Below, in pieces: positions 16,758 through 26,798 of a stretch of DNA of 64,000 nt. Under the pieces are notes generated by a model that saw nothing but the letters and a program-made list of their open reading frames with translations, was not told the DNA's origin and did no database searches. A program made the position numbers and the translations under genes. How positions within the stretch are numbered: the first letter of the stretch is position 1; each line of letters opens with the position of its first letter. The stretch is from Bog-756 sp963806455 (GTDB lineage Bacteria > Actinomycetota > Acidimicrobiia > Acidimicrobiales > RAAP-2): positions 271,986 to 335,985 of the forward strand of contig CAWDXZ010000003.1 of assembly GCA_963806455.1 (NCBI GenBank). The letters are read 5' to 3'.

Positions 16758-19040
16758 GTGACCGAGGCCGAGCCGATCCACCGGGCCCTCGGCCTCACCG
16801 ACGGCGAACGCGACGAGGTCGAGGCCATCCTGCGGCGCCCGCCCAACCACCTCGAGCTCGCCCTGTTCGCGGTGATGTGGAGCGAGCACTGCTCCTACAA
16901 GTCCTCGCGGGTCCACCTGCGGCGGTTGCCGACCGAAGGGCCGGACGTGCTCGTGGGCCCGGGCGAGAACGCCGGGGTGGTGGACGCCGGCGACGGCATC
17001 GCCGTGGCCATCCGCATCGAGAGCCACAACCATCCCTCGGCCATCGAGCCCTATCAGGGGGCCGCCACCGGCGTCGGCGGCATCCTCCGGGACATCTTCA
17101 CCATGGGGGCACGGCCGGTGGCCCTGATGGACCCGCTCTTCTTCGGCGACCCGGCCGGGGCGCGCCAGCGGTGGCTCATCGAGGGCGTGGTGAGCGGCAT
17201 CTCGGGCTACGGGAACTCGGTGGGCGTCCCGACCGTGGGCGGGGAGCTCACCTTCAACCCCTGCTACGCCCAGAACCCTTTGGTCAACGTGCTGTGCATG
17301 GGGCTCCTGCCCATCGACCGGCTGGTCCTCGGGCAGGCGTCGGGGGTCGGGAACCTGGCCGTCCTGCTCGGCTCCACCACCGGGCGCGACGGCATCGGCG
17401 GGGTGAGCGTCCTGGCCTCGGCCGGGTTCGGGGCGGGCGGCGACGGGGTCGAGGAGGCCAAGCGGCCGAGCGTCCAGGTGGGCGACCCCTACGAGGAGAA
17501 GCGGCTCATCGAGGCCTGCCTGGAGCTGCTCGACCTCAAGCTGGTGGTGGGGATCCAGGACCTCGGTGGGGCCGGGCTGGTCTGTGCCACCAGCGAGACT
17601 GCCGCCCGGGGGGGCGTGGGCATGGACGTCGACGTCTCGGCCGTGCCCCGACGCGAGCCGGGCATGGCCCCCCACGAGGTCATGACGTCGGAGAGCCAGG
17701 AGCGGATGCTGGCCATCGTGGCGCCCGGCGACCTCCGTCGGCTGGAGGAGGTGTGCCGGCGGTGGGAGGTGCGCGCCGCCGTGGTGGGTCGGGTCACCGC
17801 ACCGTCCTCCGGCCAGCCCGGCCGGCTGCGGGTCCTCGACGGTTTCGACGGCGAGGTCCTGGCCGACGTGCCGGCCGGCGCCCTCAGCGACGACGCCCCG
17901 CTCTACCACCGGCCCATGGCCCGACCCGGCGATCACGAGGCGCGGGCCCTCGACGACCCGGGCTCCCTTCCCGGCCCCGGCGACTGCGGCCAGGACGTCC
18001 TCGCCCTGCTGTCGGACCCGTCGTGGGTCTACCGCCAGTACGACCACCAGTTGTTCCTCAACACCGTCGAGGGCCCCGGCGGCGACGCGGCCGTTCTGCG
18101 CCTGGCCGCCCCCGGCCTACCGCCCTCGCCGCGGGGCCTGGCCCTGGCCACCGACTCCAACCCGACGTGGTGCTCGATCGACCCGCGTGCCGGGGCGGCG
18201 GCCACCGTGGCCGAGGCGGCCCTCAACGTGGCCTGTGCCGGGGCCCGCCCCCTCGCCGTGGTCAACTGCCTCAACTTCGGCAACCCGGAGCACCCCGAGG
18301 TCATGTGGCAGCTGTCGGAGACGGTCGACGGGATCGGCGAGGCCTGTCTGGCCCTCGGGCTGCCCGTCGTCGGGGGAAATGTGAGCCTCTACAACGAGAG
18401 CAACGGCGTCGACATCGACCCCACCCCGGTCATCGGCGTGGTGGGTCTGATCGACCGGCTGGCCGCCCGCCCGCCCGGTGTGACCCTGGCCGACGGGGCC
18501 GCCCTCATCTTGTTGGACGCCAGTGTCGGCGCCGCCTCGGGCCAGCTGGGCCCGCCCTCCCTGGCCGGGTCCCGCTGGGCGGTCGAGCGCCGCGGCCACC
18601 GCAACGGCGCCCTGCCCGTGATCGACCTCCCCGCCCACCTCCGCCTGATGGCGCTGGTCCGCGCCCTGGTCGGTGAGGGGGTGTCCGGGGGCGAGCCGCT
18701 GGTGGTCGGCATCCACGACGTCTCCGGGGGCGGGCTCGGGGTGGCCCTGGCCGAGATGGCGGTGCGCGCCGGCATCGGACTCCGGGTGGCCGGCGTCGTC
18801 GACCACCACGACCTGTTCACCGAGGCGCCGTCGCGGGTGGTGGTCTGCACCGCCCGCCGCAACGAGGTGGTCTCCCGGGCGGCCGAGGCGGGGGTCGGAT
18901 TCCGGGTGCTCGGCCAGGCCGGAGGCGAGCGGATCGTGGTGGAGGGACTGGTCGACCTGGGTGTGCCCGACGCCGTCGGGGCCTGGCACCGGCGGCTACC
19001 CGACCTGTTGGACGAGCTGGCCCCGGCCGTCCCCGACTGA
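16758..19040 (+). CDS. purL: FGAM synthase large subunit PurL (small-type)
   Basis: PurL (about 760 aa) converts FGAR to FGAM with ATP and ammonia delivered by PurQ through PurS. It has the small-PurL length and motifs: VMWSEHCSYKSS with the catalytic His, IRIESHNHPSAIEPYQGAATGVGGI and GNSVGVPTVGGE, then a second half with VGGNVSLYNES and GIHDVSGGGLG. GTG 16758 is chosen because GAGGGGA lies 7 bases upstream; ATG 16731 adds nine residues and would suit a leaderless message from the TACGCT box at 16717-16722. It stands apart from purS-purQ and is followed after 118 bases by purF. Confidence 0.95.
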   Translation: MTEAEPIHRALGLTDGERDEVEAILRRPPNHLELALFAVMWSEHCSYKSSRVHLRRLPTEGPDVLVGPGENAGVVDAGDGIAVAIRIESHNHPSAIEPYQGAATGVGGILRDIFTMGARPVALMDPLFFGDPAGARQRWLIEGVVSGISGYGNSVGVPTVGGELTFNPCYAQNPLVNVLCMGLLPIDRLVLGQASGVGNLAVLLGSTTGRDGIGGVSVLASAGFGAGGDGVEEAKRPSVQVGDPYEEKRLIEACLELLDLKLVVGIQDLGGAGLVCATSETAARGGVGMDVDVSAVPRREPGMAPHEVMTSESQERMLAIVAPGDLRRLEEVCRRWEVRAAVVGRVTAPSSGQPGRLRVLDGFDGEVLADVPAGALSDDAPLYHRPMARPGDHEARALDDPGSLPGPGDCGQDVLALLSDPSWVYRQYDHQLFLNTVEGPGGDAAVLRLAAPGLPPSPRGLALATDSNPTWCSIDPRAGAAATVAEAALNVACAGARPLAVVNCLNFGNPEHPEVMWQLSETVDGIGEACLALGLPVVGGNVSLYNESNGVDIDPTPVIGVVGLIDRLAARPPGVTLADGAALILLDASVGAASGQLGPPSLAGSRWAVERRGHRNGALPVIDLPAHLRLMALVRALVGEGVSGGEPLVVGIHDVSGGGLGVALAEMAVRAGIGLRVAGVVDHHDLFTEAPSRVVVCTARRNEVVSRAAEAGVGFRVLGQAGGERIVVEGLVDLGVPDAVGAWHRRLPDLLDELAPAVPD

Positions 19041-19158
19041 ACGGAGCCGGGCGCCGGGTGTCGGCCAGTAGGCTGGAGTGGCACGGTGAGGCGGATATGT
19101 GGCCTAATCGTGGCGCCAGACCAGACCGACGACCCCCGGCGAGTGCGGTGACGGACCC

Positions 19159-20624
<1,466 letters not shown>

Positions 20625-20628
<4 letters not shown>

Positions 20629-21782
20629 CCGGGGCCGCCCCCGACCCGAGCCCCGACCCGTCCCCACCACCCGCCCCCACCGGCCCTTCCGGCCCGGCCC
20701 GGCCCGCCGCCACCTATGCCGGCGCCGGGGTCGACATCGGTGCGGGTGAGCGGGCCGTCGACCGCATCCGGCCCCTGGTGGCCGCCACCCTGCGCCCCGA
20801 GGTGCTCGGCGGCCTGGGCGGCTTCGGCGGCCTGTTCGCGTTGCAGAGCGAGCGGTACCAGCACCCGGTGCTGGTGGCGGGCACCGACGGGGTGGGCACC
20901 AAAGGGCTGGTGGCCGAGGCCGCCGGCCGGTTCGACACCATCGGGATCGATCTGGTGGCCATGTGCGTCGACGACCTGGTGTGCCAGGGGGCCGAGCCCC
21001 TCTTCCTGCTCGACTACGTGGCGGTCGGGACGATCGACCCGGACCGGATGGCCGAGCTGGTGAGGGGGGTCGCCGACGGCTGCCGCCAGGTCGGGGCGGC
21101 CCTGCTCGGCGGGGAGATGGCCGAGCACCCCGGGGTGATGGCGCCCGGCGCGTTCGACCTGGTGGGCTTCGCCGTCGGCGTGGTCGAGCGGGACGAGGTC
21201 CTCGGGCCGCACCGGGTCGAGGTGGGCGACGCCCTGATCGGCCTTCGCTCCCCCGGCCTCCGCTGCAACGGCTACACCCTGGCCCGCCACGTGCTGCTCG
21301 AACGGGCCGGCCTGGCCCTCGACGCCCCGGCCTGGCCCGGGGCCCCGACCTCGGTGGCCGACGAGCTGCTCCGACCCTCGGTCATCTACACCCCGGCGGT
21401 CCGGGCGGCCATGGCCGTCTCGGACGTCCACGCCGTGGCCCACATCACCGGCGGCGGGCTCGACGACAACCTGCTCCGGGCCCTCCCCGACGGGGTCCGG
21501 GCGGTGGTCGACCGCTCCTCGTGGACCATCCCCCCCATCTTCGAGGAGATCCGCCGCCTCGGGCCGGTGGCCGACGAGGAGATGGCCCGGGTGTTCAACC
21601 TCGGTGTCGGCATGGTGGCGGTGGTCGCCGGTCACGGGGTCGAGTCCTCCCTCGCCGCCCTCCGGGAGTCGGGCGTCGAGGCCGTGCCGGTGGGTCGGGT
21701 CGAGGCCGGCGCGCGCCGCATCGAGCTGGTGGGCGAGCCGGGCTGGTCCTCGCCCCGAGCCGGGGAGACCCGCTCGGCATGA
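20625..21782 (+). CDS. purM: AIR synthase
   Basis: PurM (385 aa) closes the imidazole ring, turning the PurL product FGAM into AIR. YAGAGVDIGAGERAVDRI, the ATP-binding AGTDGVGTKG, AMCVDDLVCQGAEPLFLLDY and AHITGGGLDDNLLRALP are typical. The first about 30 residues are Pro/Ser-rich and not conserved in the family, so a later start is possible, although the GTG overlapping the purF stop argues for this one. Its TGA overlaps the pyrE ATG. Confidence 0.96.
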
Positions 21783-22348
21783 CCACGTCGCTCCCGACCA
21801 GCGAGTTCGAGGCGCTCCGGCACCACCTGCTGGAGCACTCGGTCAGGCGGGGTGATTTCGTGCTCAAGTCGGGCCGGCGGAGCAGCTGGTTCATCGACTC
21901 GAAACAGACGGTCTGCCGACCCGAGGCCATGGTGCTGGTGGCCGACGCGGTCATCTCGGTCCTGCCCGACGACGCCACCGCCATCGGCGGCCTGACCATG
22001 GGCGCCGACCCGGTCGCCTTCGTCACCGCCGGCGTGGCCGCCACCCGGGGACGGCTCCTCAACGCCTTCAGTGTGCGCAAGGAGGCCAAGGACCACGGGG
22101 GGGGCGGCCGCATCGCCGGGGCGCTCGACCCCGGCGACCGGGTGGTGGTCACCGAGGACACGGTGACCCGGGGTACCTCGCTGCTGGAGGCGGCCCACGT
22201 CGTCCGACAGGCCGGGGCGGTGCCCGTACTGCTGGTGGCGGTGGTCGACCGGGGTGGGACCGTGGCGACCATGGCCGGGGCCGAGGGGCTACCGTTCCGG
22301 GCCCTCCTCACCGCCCCCGATCTGGGTTTCGACTACGAGGGGAGCTGA
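21779..22348 (+). CDS. pyrE: Orotate phosphoribosyltransferase
   Basis: PyrE (189 aa) transfers phosphoribose from PRPP to orotate in pyrimidine synthesis. Motifs: VLKSGRRSSWFIDSK (substrate region), GADPVAFVTA, FSVRKEAKDHG with the flexible catalytic loop, and the PRPP-binding VVVTEDTVTRGTS. The ATG overlaps the purM stop, so a pyrimidine gene is coupled to the end of the purine run, perhaps balancing PRPP use. A longer frame back to 20963 is purM out of frame. It converges on the padR gene with 33 bases between. Confidence 0.95.
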   Translation: MTTSLPTSEFEALRHHLLEHSVRRGDFVLKSGRRSSWFIDSKQTVCRPEAMVLVADAVISVLPDDATAIGGLTMGADPVAFVTAGVAATRGRLLNAFSVRKEAKDHGGGGRIAGALDPGDRVVVTEDTVTRGTSLLEAAHVVRQAGAVPVLLVAVVDRGGTVATMAGAEGLPFRALLTAPDLGFDYEGS

Positions 22349-22381
22349 GCCCTCAGCGCAGCCGGGCGAGCACGGTGGCCT

Positions 22382-23074
22382 TCACCGCGACTCGTCCGGC
22401 TCCGACTGCGGTCCGGGCCCGGTGCTCGAACTGCCGTCGGCCAGGATCAGGTAGATGCGGCGGCGGGTGTCGGCCAGGATCTCGCCGACCGCCTTGACCT
22501 GGTCGTCGTTGCCCGCCCTGGCCACCTGCCAGACGGCGGCCGCCGTCTCGCCCATCAGACCCTTGAGGTCGACCAGCGACCGGTCGGCGCTCCGGGCGGC
22601 CTCCTCCCACGGTGGCGGCCCGTCCCCGGCCGCGTCGGCTTCGGCCCGGCCGTCGTCGGTGAGGTTGAACACGCGGCGCCCCTCCGACTTGTCCGCGGTG
22701 ACCAGGCCCTGGTCCTCGAGCGCCTGCAGGGTGGGATAGACCGAGCCCGGGCTGGGCCGCCAGACCCCGCCGCTGCGCTCGGTGAGCTCGGTGATGATCT
22801 GGTAGCCGTGCATCGGCTCCTCGGACAGCAAAGCGAGGATGGCCGCCCGGACGTCGCCGCGCCCGGCCCGGGGCCCGCGGCCGAACATGGCGCCCCCGAA
22901 CCCCGGGCCGAAGCCGAGGTGACGGCCGAGGTCGGGCCGACCGCGCCCGCGGCCCCGCCCCCCGCCCCGTCCCCGGGCCAGATCGCCGAGGCGGTCGGCG
23001 TGTTCACCGTGGGGGAACCCGGGGCCGGGCCGGTGCCCTTCGGCGAATCGATCGAACTTGCGGTGTCCGTGCAT
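22382..23074 (-). CDS. PadR-family transcriptional regulator
   Basis: A 230-aa repressor. Residues 1-70 are a Gly/Arg-rich low-complexity leader (GRGGGRGRGRGR), then the PadR winged helix: LALLSEEPMHGYQIITEL, WRPSPGSVYPTLQALEDQGLV and DKSEGRRVFNLTDDG. The C-terminal helices form the dimer region. PadR proteins usually repress their own gene and a nearby transporter or detoxification gene; no obvious partner is adjacent, although a disrupted methyltransferase is divergent. A promoter with an embedded palindrome lies at 23173-23201. Confidence 0.9.
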   Translation of the reverse strand: MHGHRKFDRFAEGHRPGPGFPHGEHADRLGDLARGRGGGRGRGRGRPDLGRHLGFGPGFGGAMFGRGPRAGRGDVRAAILALLSEEPMHGYQIITELTERSGGVWRPSPGSVYPTLQALEDQGLVTADKSEGRRVFNLTDDGRAEADAAGDGPPPWEEAARSADRSLVDLKGLMGETAAAVWQVARAGNDDQVKAVGEILADTRRRIYLILADGSSSTGPGPQSEPDESR

Positions 23075-23172
23075 GTGTCGTGCTCCTTTTTGCCGTGTTG
23101 AAGTGCGGGACCGGCCATCCGGCCGGCCGGTGTCCCATGCGGGGCCTTTATCTTGAATGCTCTAGTGCGATT

Positions 23173-23201
23173 ACGATATATCGAGATAGTACCAATGTCA
23201 A
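23173..23201 (-). promoter_or_regulatory. Promoter of the padR gene with overlapping palindromic operator
   Basis: On the minus strand TTGACA (23201-23196) is followed after exactly 17 bases by TATCGT (23178-23173), a strong sigma-70-type promoter pointing at the padR gene. The perfect 10-bp palindrome CGATATATCG at 23174-23183 covers the -10 box, as expected for an autorepressor site. The stretch is strikingly AT-rich for this genome. Confidence 0.7.
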
Positions 23202-23237
23202 GCTCCGGGCGGCGAGGCCCGGGGCCATACTTGACCG

Positions 23238-23991
23238 GTGTCCGAGCTGTGGAAGGTGGCGGCCGAGGCCTCGGACCGATTCGCCGCCGACGCCCTCCGC
23301 TACGACCGGTTCCGTCCCCGCTACCCCGCCGCCGTCTTCGATGACATCGTCGAGTCGGGTCGGCTCCGCCCGGGGGACAGGGCGATCGAAGTCGGGGCGG
23401 GGACGGGGATCGCCACCGGACCACTGGTCGAGCGCGGCCTGGCCGTGACGGCGGTCGAACCGGCGGGGGCCATGGCTGCCGTCGCCGCCGCCCGCCTGGC
23501 CGACCGGGCCGCGTTCGTCGTCGGCCGGTTCGAGGACCTGGCCCCCGATCCGGCATCGGTCCGGTTGGTGGCGGACTTCAACGCCTGGCATTGGGTGGAC
23601 CCGGTGACGGCGCTCGATCTCACCGCCGGGGTGCTCGAGCCCGGGGGGTCACTCGCCCTGGTGTGGACCGAGGTCGTCTCCTGGGGCGGGGTCCCCTTCG
23701 AGGACCGCCTGGCCGAGACGTTCGGTGCCCGCTGGGAGAAGCGCATCGACGAGGTCGGACCGGTCGATGCGACCGGTCCGAGACGATGCCCGGTTCGGTG
23801 ACCTCCGGACGCACCACCACGTCTTCGAGCGGGCCCTCGACGCCCGGACGTTCGTCGACGTCACCCGGACCTACGGGGGTGCCCGAAGCGACGTCCAGTA
23901 CGCCGAGATCGAGCGGATCATCGACGAGGGGTTCGGAGGGCGGATCACCAAGGTGGAGGACGCCGTCCTCCACCTGTGCCTGCGCCGGTGA
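23238..23991 (+). pseudogene. SAM-dependent methyltransferase (class I), disrupted by a 13-base insertion
   Basis: The first frame (GTG 23238) encodes a class I methyltransferase: AIEVGAGTGIATGPLVERG (motif I), AVEPAGAMAAVA (motif II), then DFNAWHWVDP and VLEPGGSLALVW. It runs into a premature stop at 23799-23801. The natural C-terminus continues one frame over (RDDARFGDLRTHHHVF to the TGA at 23989-23991). GACCGGTC occurs at 23758-23765 and again at 23771-23778; removing one 13-base period rejoins the frames exactly. So a short duplication-type insertion broke the gene. It is divergent from padR. Substrate unknown. Confidence 0.8.
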
Positions 23992-24001
23992 CCGGGGCGG
24001 C

Positions 24002-24532
24002 TCATCGCGGGGCGGCGCCCCGGGCCAGGACGTGGGCGGACAGCCGCTCGTAGACCGGGCCGTGCGGCCCCGGCCGCGAGGCGTAGAGCCCGATCTCGGT
24101 GACCGGGAAGCGGGCGGACAGCGGGGCGCCGGCCAGGTCGGTCGAACCGCGGCGCCGGCCGGTGGTCCGGCCCAGGGTCAGATGCCCGGCAAAGGGTGGC
24201 TCGTCGGCCGGTCCCCAGGCGGCCGTCGCCGGGCGGACCGCCCCGGCCAGGTCGTCCAGCCCGGCCACCGGGACCTGCAGGATCCGGCGGCCGGGGAACC
24301 AGGCGCTGGCCGGCCCCATCACCGCCACCGGGTCCTCGCCCGGGCCGCGGGCGCCGACCGCAGCCTGCACGGCCGGGACGACCTCGTCGGGCGGCGCCTC
24401 ACCGAGGAACCGCAGCGTGACGTGCCATTGGGTCCGGGTGGTCCACCGCAGGCCGGGTCGGGCCGGTCGGGGCAGGGCGGCCACCAGGTCGGCCACCGGG
24501 CCGGGCAGGGCGACGGCCACGAACAGGCGCAC
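24002..24532 (-). CDS. thpR: RNA 2',3'-cyclic phosphodiesterase (2H family)
   Basis: A 176-aa member of the 2H phosphoesterase superfamily (formerly 2'-5' RNA ligase, LigT/ThpR), opening 2',3'-cyclic phosphates on RNA ends. The two catalytic HxTx motifs are HVTL (His37) and HLTL about 80 residues later, with the family opening MRLFVAVALPGPV and GPASAWFPGRRILQVPV between. GTG start at 24532. It lies just downstream, on the same strand, of the tRNA-Glu/Asp/Phe cluster, a fitting neighbourhood for an RNA-processing enzyme, though a functional link is not shown. Confidence 0.9.
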   Translation of the reverse strand: MRLFVAVALPGPVADLVAALPRPARPGLRWTTRTQWHVTLRFLGEAPPDEVVPAVQAAVGARGPGEDPVAVMGPASAWFPGRRILQVPVAGLDDLAGAVRPATAAWGPADEPPFAGHLTLGRTTGRRRGSTDLAGAPLSARFPVTEIGLYASRPGPHGPVYERLSAHVLARGAAPR

Positions 24533-24609
24533 CGGTCAGCGCCCCGCGGCGCGGGCCGCCGACACCGGGCGGGGGACGGTGGCCCGTCCGGTGTCGGCGC
24601 GTCCGGTGG

Positions 24610-24682
24610 TGGTCGGGACCGGCGTCGATCCGGTGACCTCACGCTTTTCAGGCGCGCGCTCTACCAACTGAGCTACCCGACC
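24610..24682 (-). tRNA. tRNA-Phe (GAA)
   Basis: Full cloverleaf on the minus strand: acceptor GGTCGGG pairs with CCCGACC, D-stem GCTC/GAGC, anticodon stem CGCGC/GCGTG around loop CTGAAAA (anticodon GAA), T-stem ACCGG/CCGGT, discriminator A. The T-loop begins ATCGA rather than the usual TTCGA. CCA is not encoded directly after the discriminator as a mature end. Third of the Glu-Asp-Phe series. Confidence 0.93.
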
Positions 24683-24704
24683 TCGCCCCGGAGGACCGGG
24701 GTGG

Positions 24705-24779
24705 CGGACCTGACGGGATTTGAACCCGCGACCTCCGGCTTGACAGGCCGGCGTGCACTCCAAACTGCACCACAGGTCC
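24705..24779 (-). tRNA. tRNA-Asp (GTC)
   Basis: Acceptor GGACCTG pairs with CAGGTCC, D-stem GTGC/GCAC, anticodon stem CCGGC/GCCGG around loop CTGTCAA (anticodon GTC), T-arm GCGGG-TTCAAAT-CCCGT with one G-T pair, discriminator G. All stems pair. Separated from tRNA-Phe by 22 bases. Confidence 0.95.
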
Positions 24780-24814
24780 TCGATACCAGCTGAACCGACG
24801 CTTGAGGATCGCCG

Positions 24815-24887
24815 CACCCCCAACGGGATTCGAACCCGTGTTACCGCCTTGAAAGGGCGGCGTCCTCGGCCGCTAGACGATGGGGGC
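24815..24887 (-). tRNA. tRNA-Glu (TTC)
   Basis: Acceptor GCCCCCA pairs with TGGGGGT (one G-T pair at the end), D-arm with GTCT and GGAC, anticodon stem CCGCC/GGCGG around CTTTCAA (anticodon TTC), T-arm with TTCGAAT, discriminator G. First of three tRNAs read in the order Glu-Asp-Phe, a common actinobacterial arrangement. Confidence 0.95.
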
Positions 24888-24925
24888 TCCAACCCGATCA
24901 GGGCTTTTGGAGACTAGCAGAGGGA

Positions 24926-25420
24926 TCAAAGTGCCCCATCTGGCTCACCCTCGTCGGGAAGCTCGGCGGCGAGCACTTCGACCATGAGGAATTGGAGCTG
25001 CCCGAGCAGCTCGTAGAGCGCGTACTCGGGCGCCGCCGGGTCCTCGGGATCGGGCGCCTCCATGTCCTGGCTGACGTCCAACCGGGTCCCGAGCACCAGC
25101 CGGACCGACTCGATGGCCGCCATCCACGACTGGAGCTCCGACTCGCTCAGGCTGTCGGCATCGGCCGTCTCGACCAGGACGGCGAAGGCCTCCTGGTGGT
25201 GGTGGATGAGGGCGCTGTCCACCAGCTGGCGGTAGTCCCGCTCGGCGTCCTCGAACCCCATGGTGGGGTAGGCCGGCGGGAAGAGCCGCTTGGTCATGGG
25301 GTCGGCGGTCCCGAGGACCGGGGTGAGCTGTTCGGCCATGGTCACCAGCACGGCGCGCACCGTGGGGTCGAGCTTGATGGCGTAGCGGCCGTCACGCCGC
25401 CGCCGGATGGGTGTGCTCAC
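24926..25420 (-). CDS. DUF2017 family protein
   Basis: A 164-aa acidic, mostly helical protein matching DUF2017, found in many actinobacteria immediately after clpS. Visible family features: RRRRDGRYAIKLDP near the start, TKRLFPPAYPTMGFEDAERDYRQL in the middle, and LGTRLDVSQDME near the C-terminus. Function unknown; the constant link with clpS suggests a role in regulated proteolysis. GTG 25420 overlaps the clpS TGA (GTGA), so the two are translationally coupled; an in-frame start at 25444 would extend into clpS and is less likely. Confidence 0.85.
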   Translation of the reverse strand: MSTPIRRRRDGRYAIKLDPTVRAVLVTMAEQLTPVLGTADPMTKRLFPPAYPTMGFEDAERDYRQLVDSALIHHHQEAFAVLVETADADSLSESELQSWMAAIESVRLVLGTRLDVSQDMEAPDPEDPAAPEYALYELLGQLQFLMVEVLAAELPDEGEPDGAL

Positions 25421-25743
25421 GTGGACTGTTCCATGGTGGCCCACAGGCCGTGCTCGTGGAGGCGGTACACATCGAGCTCGGCGCGCTCGCGGGTGCCGGA
25501 CGAGACGACGGCCCGCCCCTTGTTGTGCACGTCGAGCATGAGCTTGGTGGCCTTCTCCTTGGAGTAGCCGAAGAGCTTCTGGAAGACGTAGGTCACGAAC
25601 GACATCAGGTTGATCGGGTCGTTCCAGACGATGACCAACCAGGGCCGGTCGGTGGCCTGGGACTCGTGGATGTCGGGGAGCTCGGACTCGACCGGGGCCA
25701 CCTCGGTCTGCCGGGCCCGCACCGGCGGCGGGGCCGGGGTCAC
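25417..25743 (-). CDS. clpS: ATP-dependent Clp protease adaptor ClpS
   Basis: ClpS (108 aa) delivers N-degron proteins to the Clp ATPase. The core WLVIVWNDPINLMSFVTYVF with its ND-P motif, then KLFGYSKEKATKLMLDVHNKGRAVV, is diagnostic; the first about 30 residues are a flexible Pro-rich tail, as usual. GTG 25743 overlaps the ctaA TGA, giving an overlapped run ctaA-clpS-DUF2017. A longer frame back to 26784 is ctaA out of frame. Confidence 0.95.
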   Translation of the reverse strand: MTPAPPPVRARQTEVAPVESELPDIHESQATDRPWLVIVWNDPINLMSFVTYVFQKLFGYSKEKATKLMLDVHNKGRAVVSSGTRERAELDVYRLHEHGLWATMEQST

Positions 25744-26726
25744 ACCGGCTCCGGGAGGGAACGCTCGGCGGGCCTGCCCCGTGGCGCTGCCCCCTCGACC
25801 GTCCGGCCGGCCACCGGGATGGCCGCCGTCACCGTGGCCCCGGCCGGCTCGGGCCGGTGGTCGGAGAGCCCGTGGTGGAACCAGAGCACCGCGGCCCACA
25901 CCGTCGACGCCCCGAGCACGTGGATGCCCACCAGCACGGGTGGCAGGTGGGAGAAGAACTGGGTGTAGCCGATCATCCCCTGGGCGACCATCACGGCCAG
26001 CAGGGCCCGGCCGGCGTTTTGGGCGTGGGCCGGCGCATCGGTCCGCCACAGCACCCACAGCACGCCCACCAGCAGCCCGGCCGTGGCCAGCACGACCTCG
26101 GCGTGGATGCGGGTCATGTCCTCCAGGCCGAGCGGTATGCGCTTGGCCCCCCTGCCCCCGGCGTGGGGACCGGTGCCGGTGGTGGCCGCCCCGGCCGCCA
26201 GGACGAGCACGGTCATGGCGACCAGGGCGCGGCTCATCCACAGGGCGGCGGCGCCCACCACCACCGTGCCCCGTCCCGGCCCGTGGCCGGCCTCGAGCGT
26301 GAGGACGACGGCCACGGCCAGCAGGGCCATGCCCACCATGAAGTGGGTCATGACCACGTAGGCGTTGAGCTTGGTCGAGACGACGAACCCGCCCAGCACC
26401 GCCTCGCCGACGACCCCGAGGACGAGTCCACCCGACAGCCAGCGGAGGTCGCGCCGGGCCGGGCGGCGCAGGAAGGACGCCACCACGGTGACGGCGCAGG
26501 CCACCACGAGCAGGAAGACCACCACCCGGTTGCCGAACTCCACCAGCGGGTGGAGGCGGAGGGAGGGGGTCAGCCGGTGTTGCGAGCAGGTGGGCCAGTC
26601 GGGGCAGCCGAGCCCGGAATCGGACAGCCGGACGGCAGCCCCGGTGACGATGTTGAGCACCACCATGGCCAGGGTGAACCGGCAGAGGTTGAGGAAGGGC
26701 CGGGGCCCGGGACGCAGGGAAGACAC
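25740..26726 (-). CDS. ctaA: Haem A synthase (COX15/CtaA family)
   Basis: An integral membrane protein of 328 aa with about eight hydrophobic segments. It oxidises the C8 methyl of haem O to give haem A for aa3-type cytochrome oxidase. GAAVRLSDSGLGCPDWPTC near residue 35 includes the conserved cysteine pair region; histidines in LHPLVEFGNR, MTHFMVG, DMTRIHAE and VGIHVLGAS are candidate haem ligands. The C-terminal 40 residues are Pro/Arg-rich and probably cytoplasmic. GTG start at 26726. Divergent from ctaB, which makes its substrate haem O; 72 bases separate them. Confidence 0.92.
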   Translation of the reverse strand: MSSLRPGPRPFLNLCRFTLAMVVLNIVTGAAVRLSDSGLGCPDWPTCSQHRLTPSLRLHPLVEFGNRVVVFLLVVACAVTVVASFLRRPARRDLRWLSGGLVLGVVGEAVLGGFVVSTKLNAYVVMTHFMVGMALLAVAVVLTLEAGHGPGRGTVVVGAAALWMSRALVAMTVLVLAAGAATTGTGPHAGGRGAKRIPLGLEDMTRIHAEVVLATAGLLVGVLWVLWRTDAPAHAQNAGRALLAVMVAQGMIGYTQFFSHLPPVLVGIHVLGASTVWAAVLWFHHGLSDHRPEPAGATVTAAIPVAGRTVEGAAPRGRPAERSLPEPV

Positions 26727-26798
26727 CGGCCACCAATGGTACTGGCCCGGTCCGCCCGAATGTCCCTGGAGGACCCCCGGCCACTAGTCTTCGGCCCG

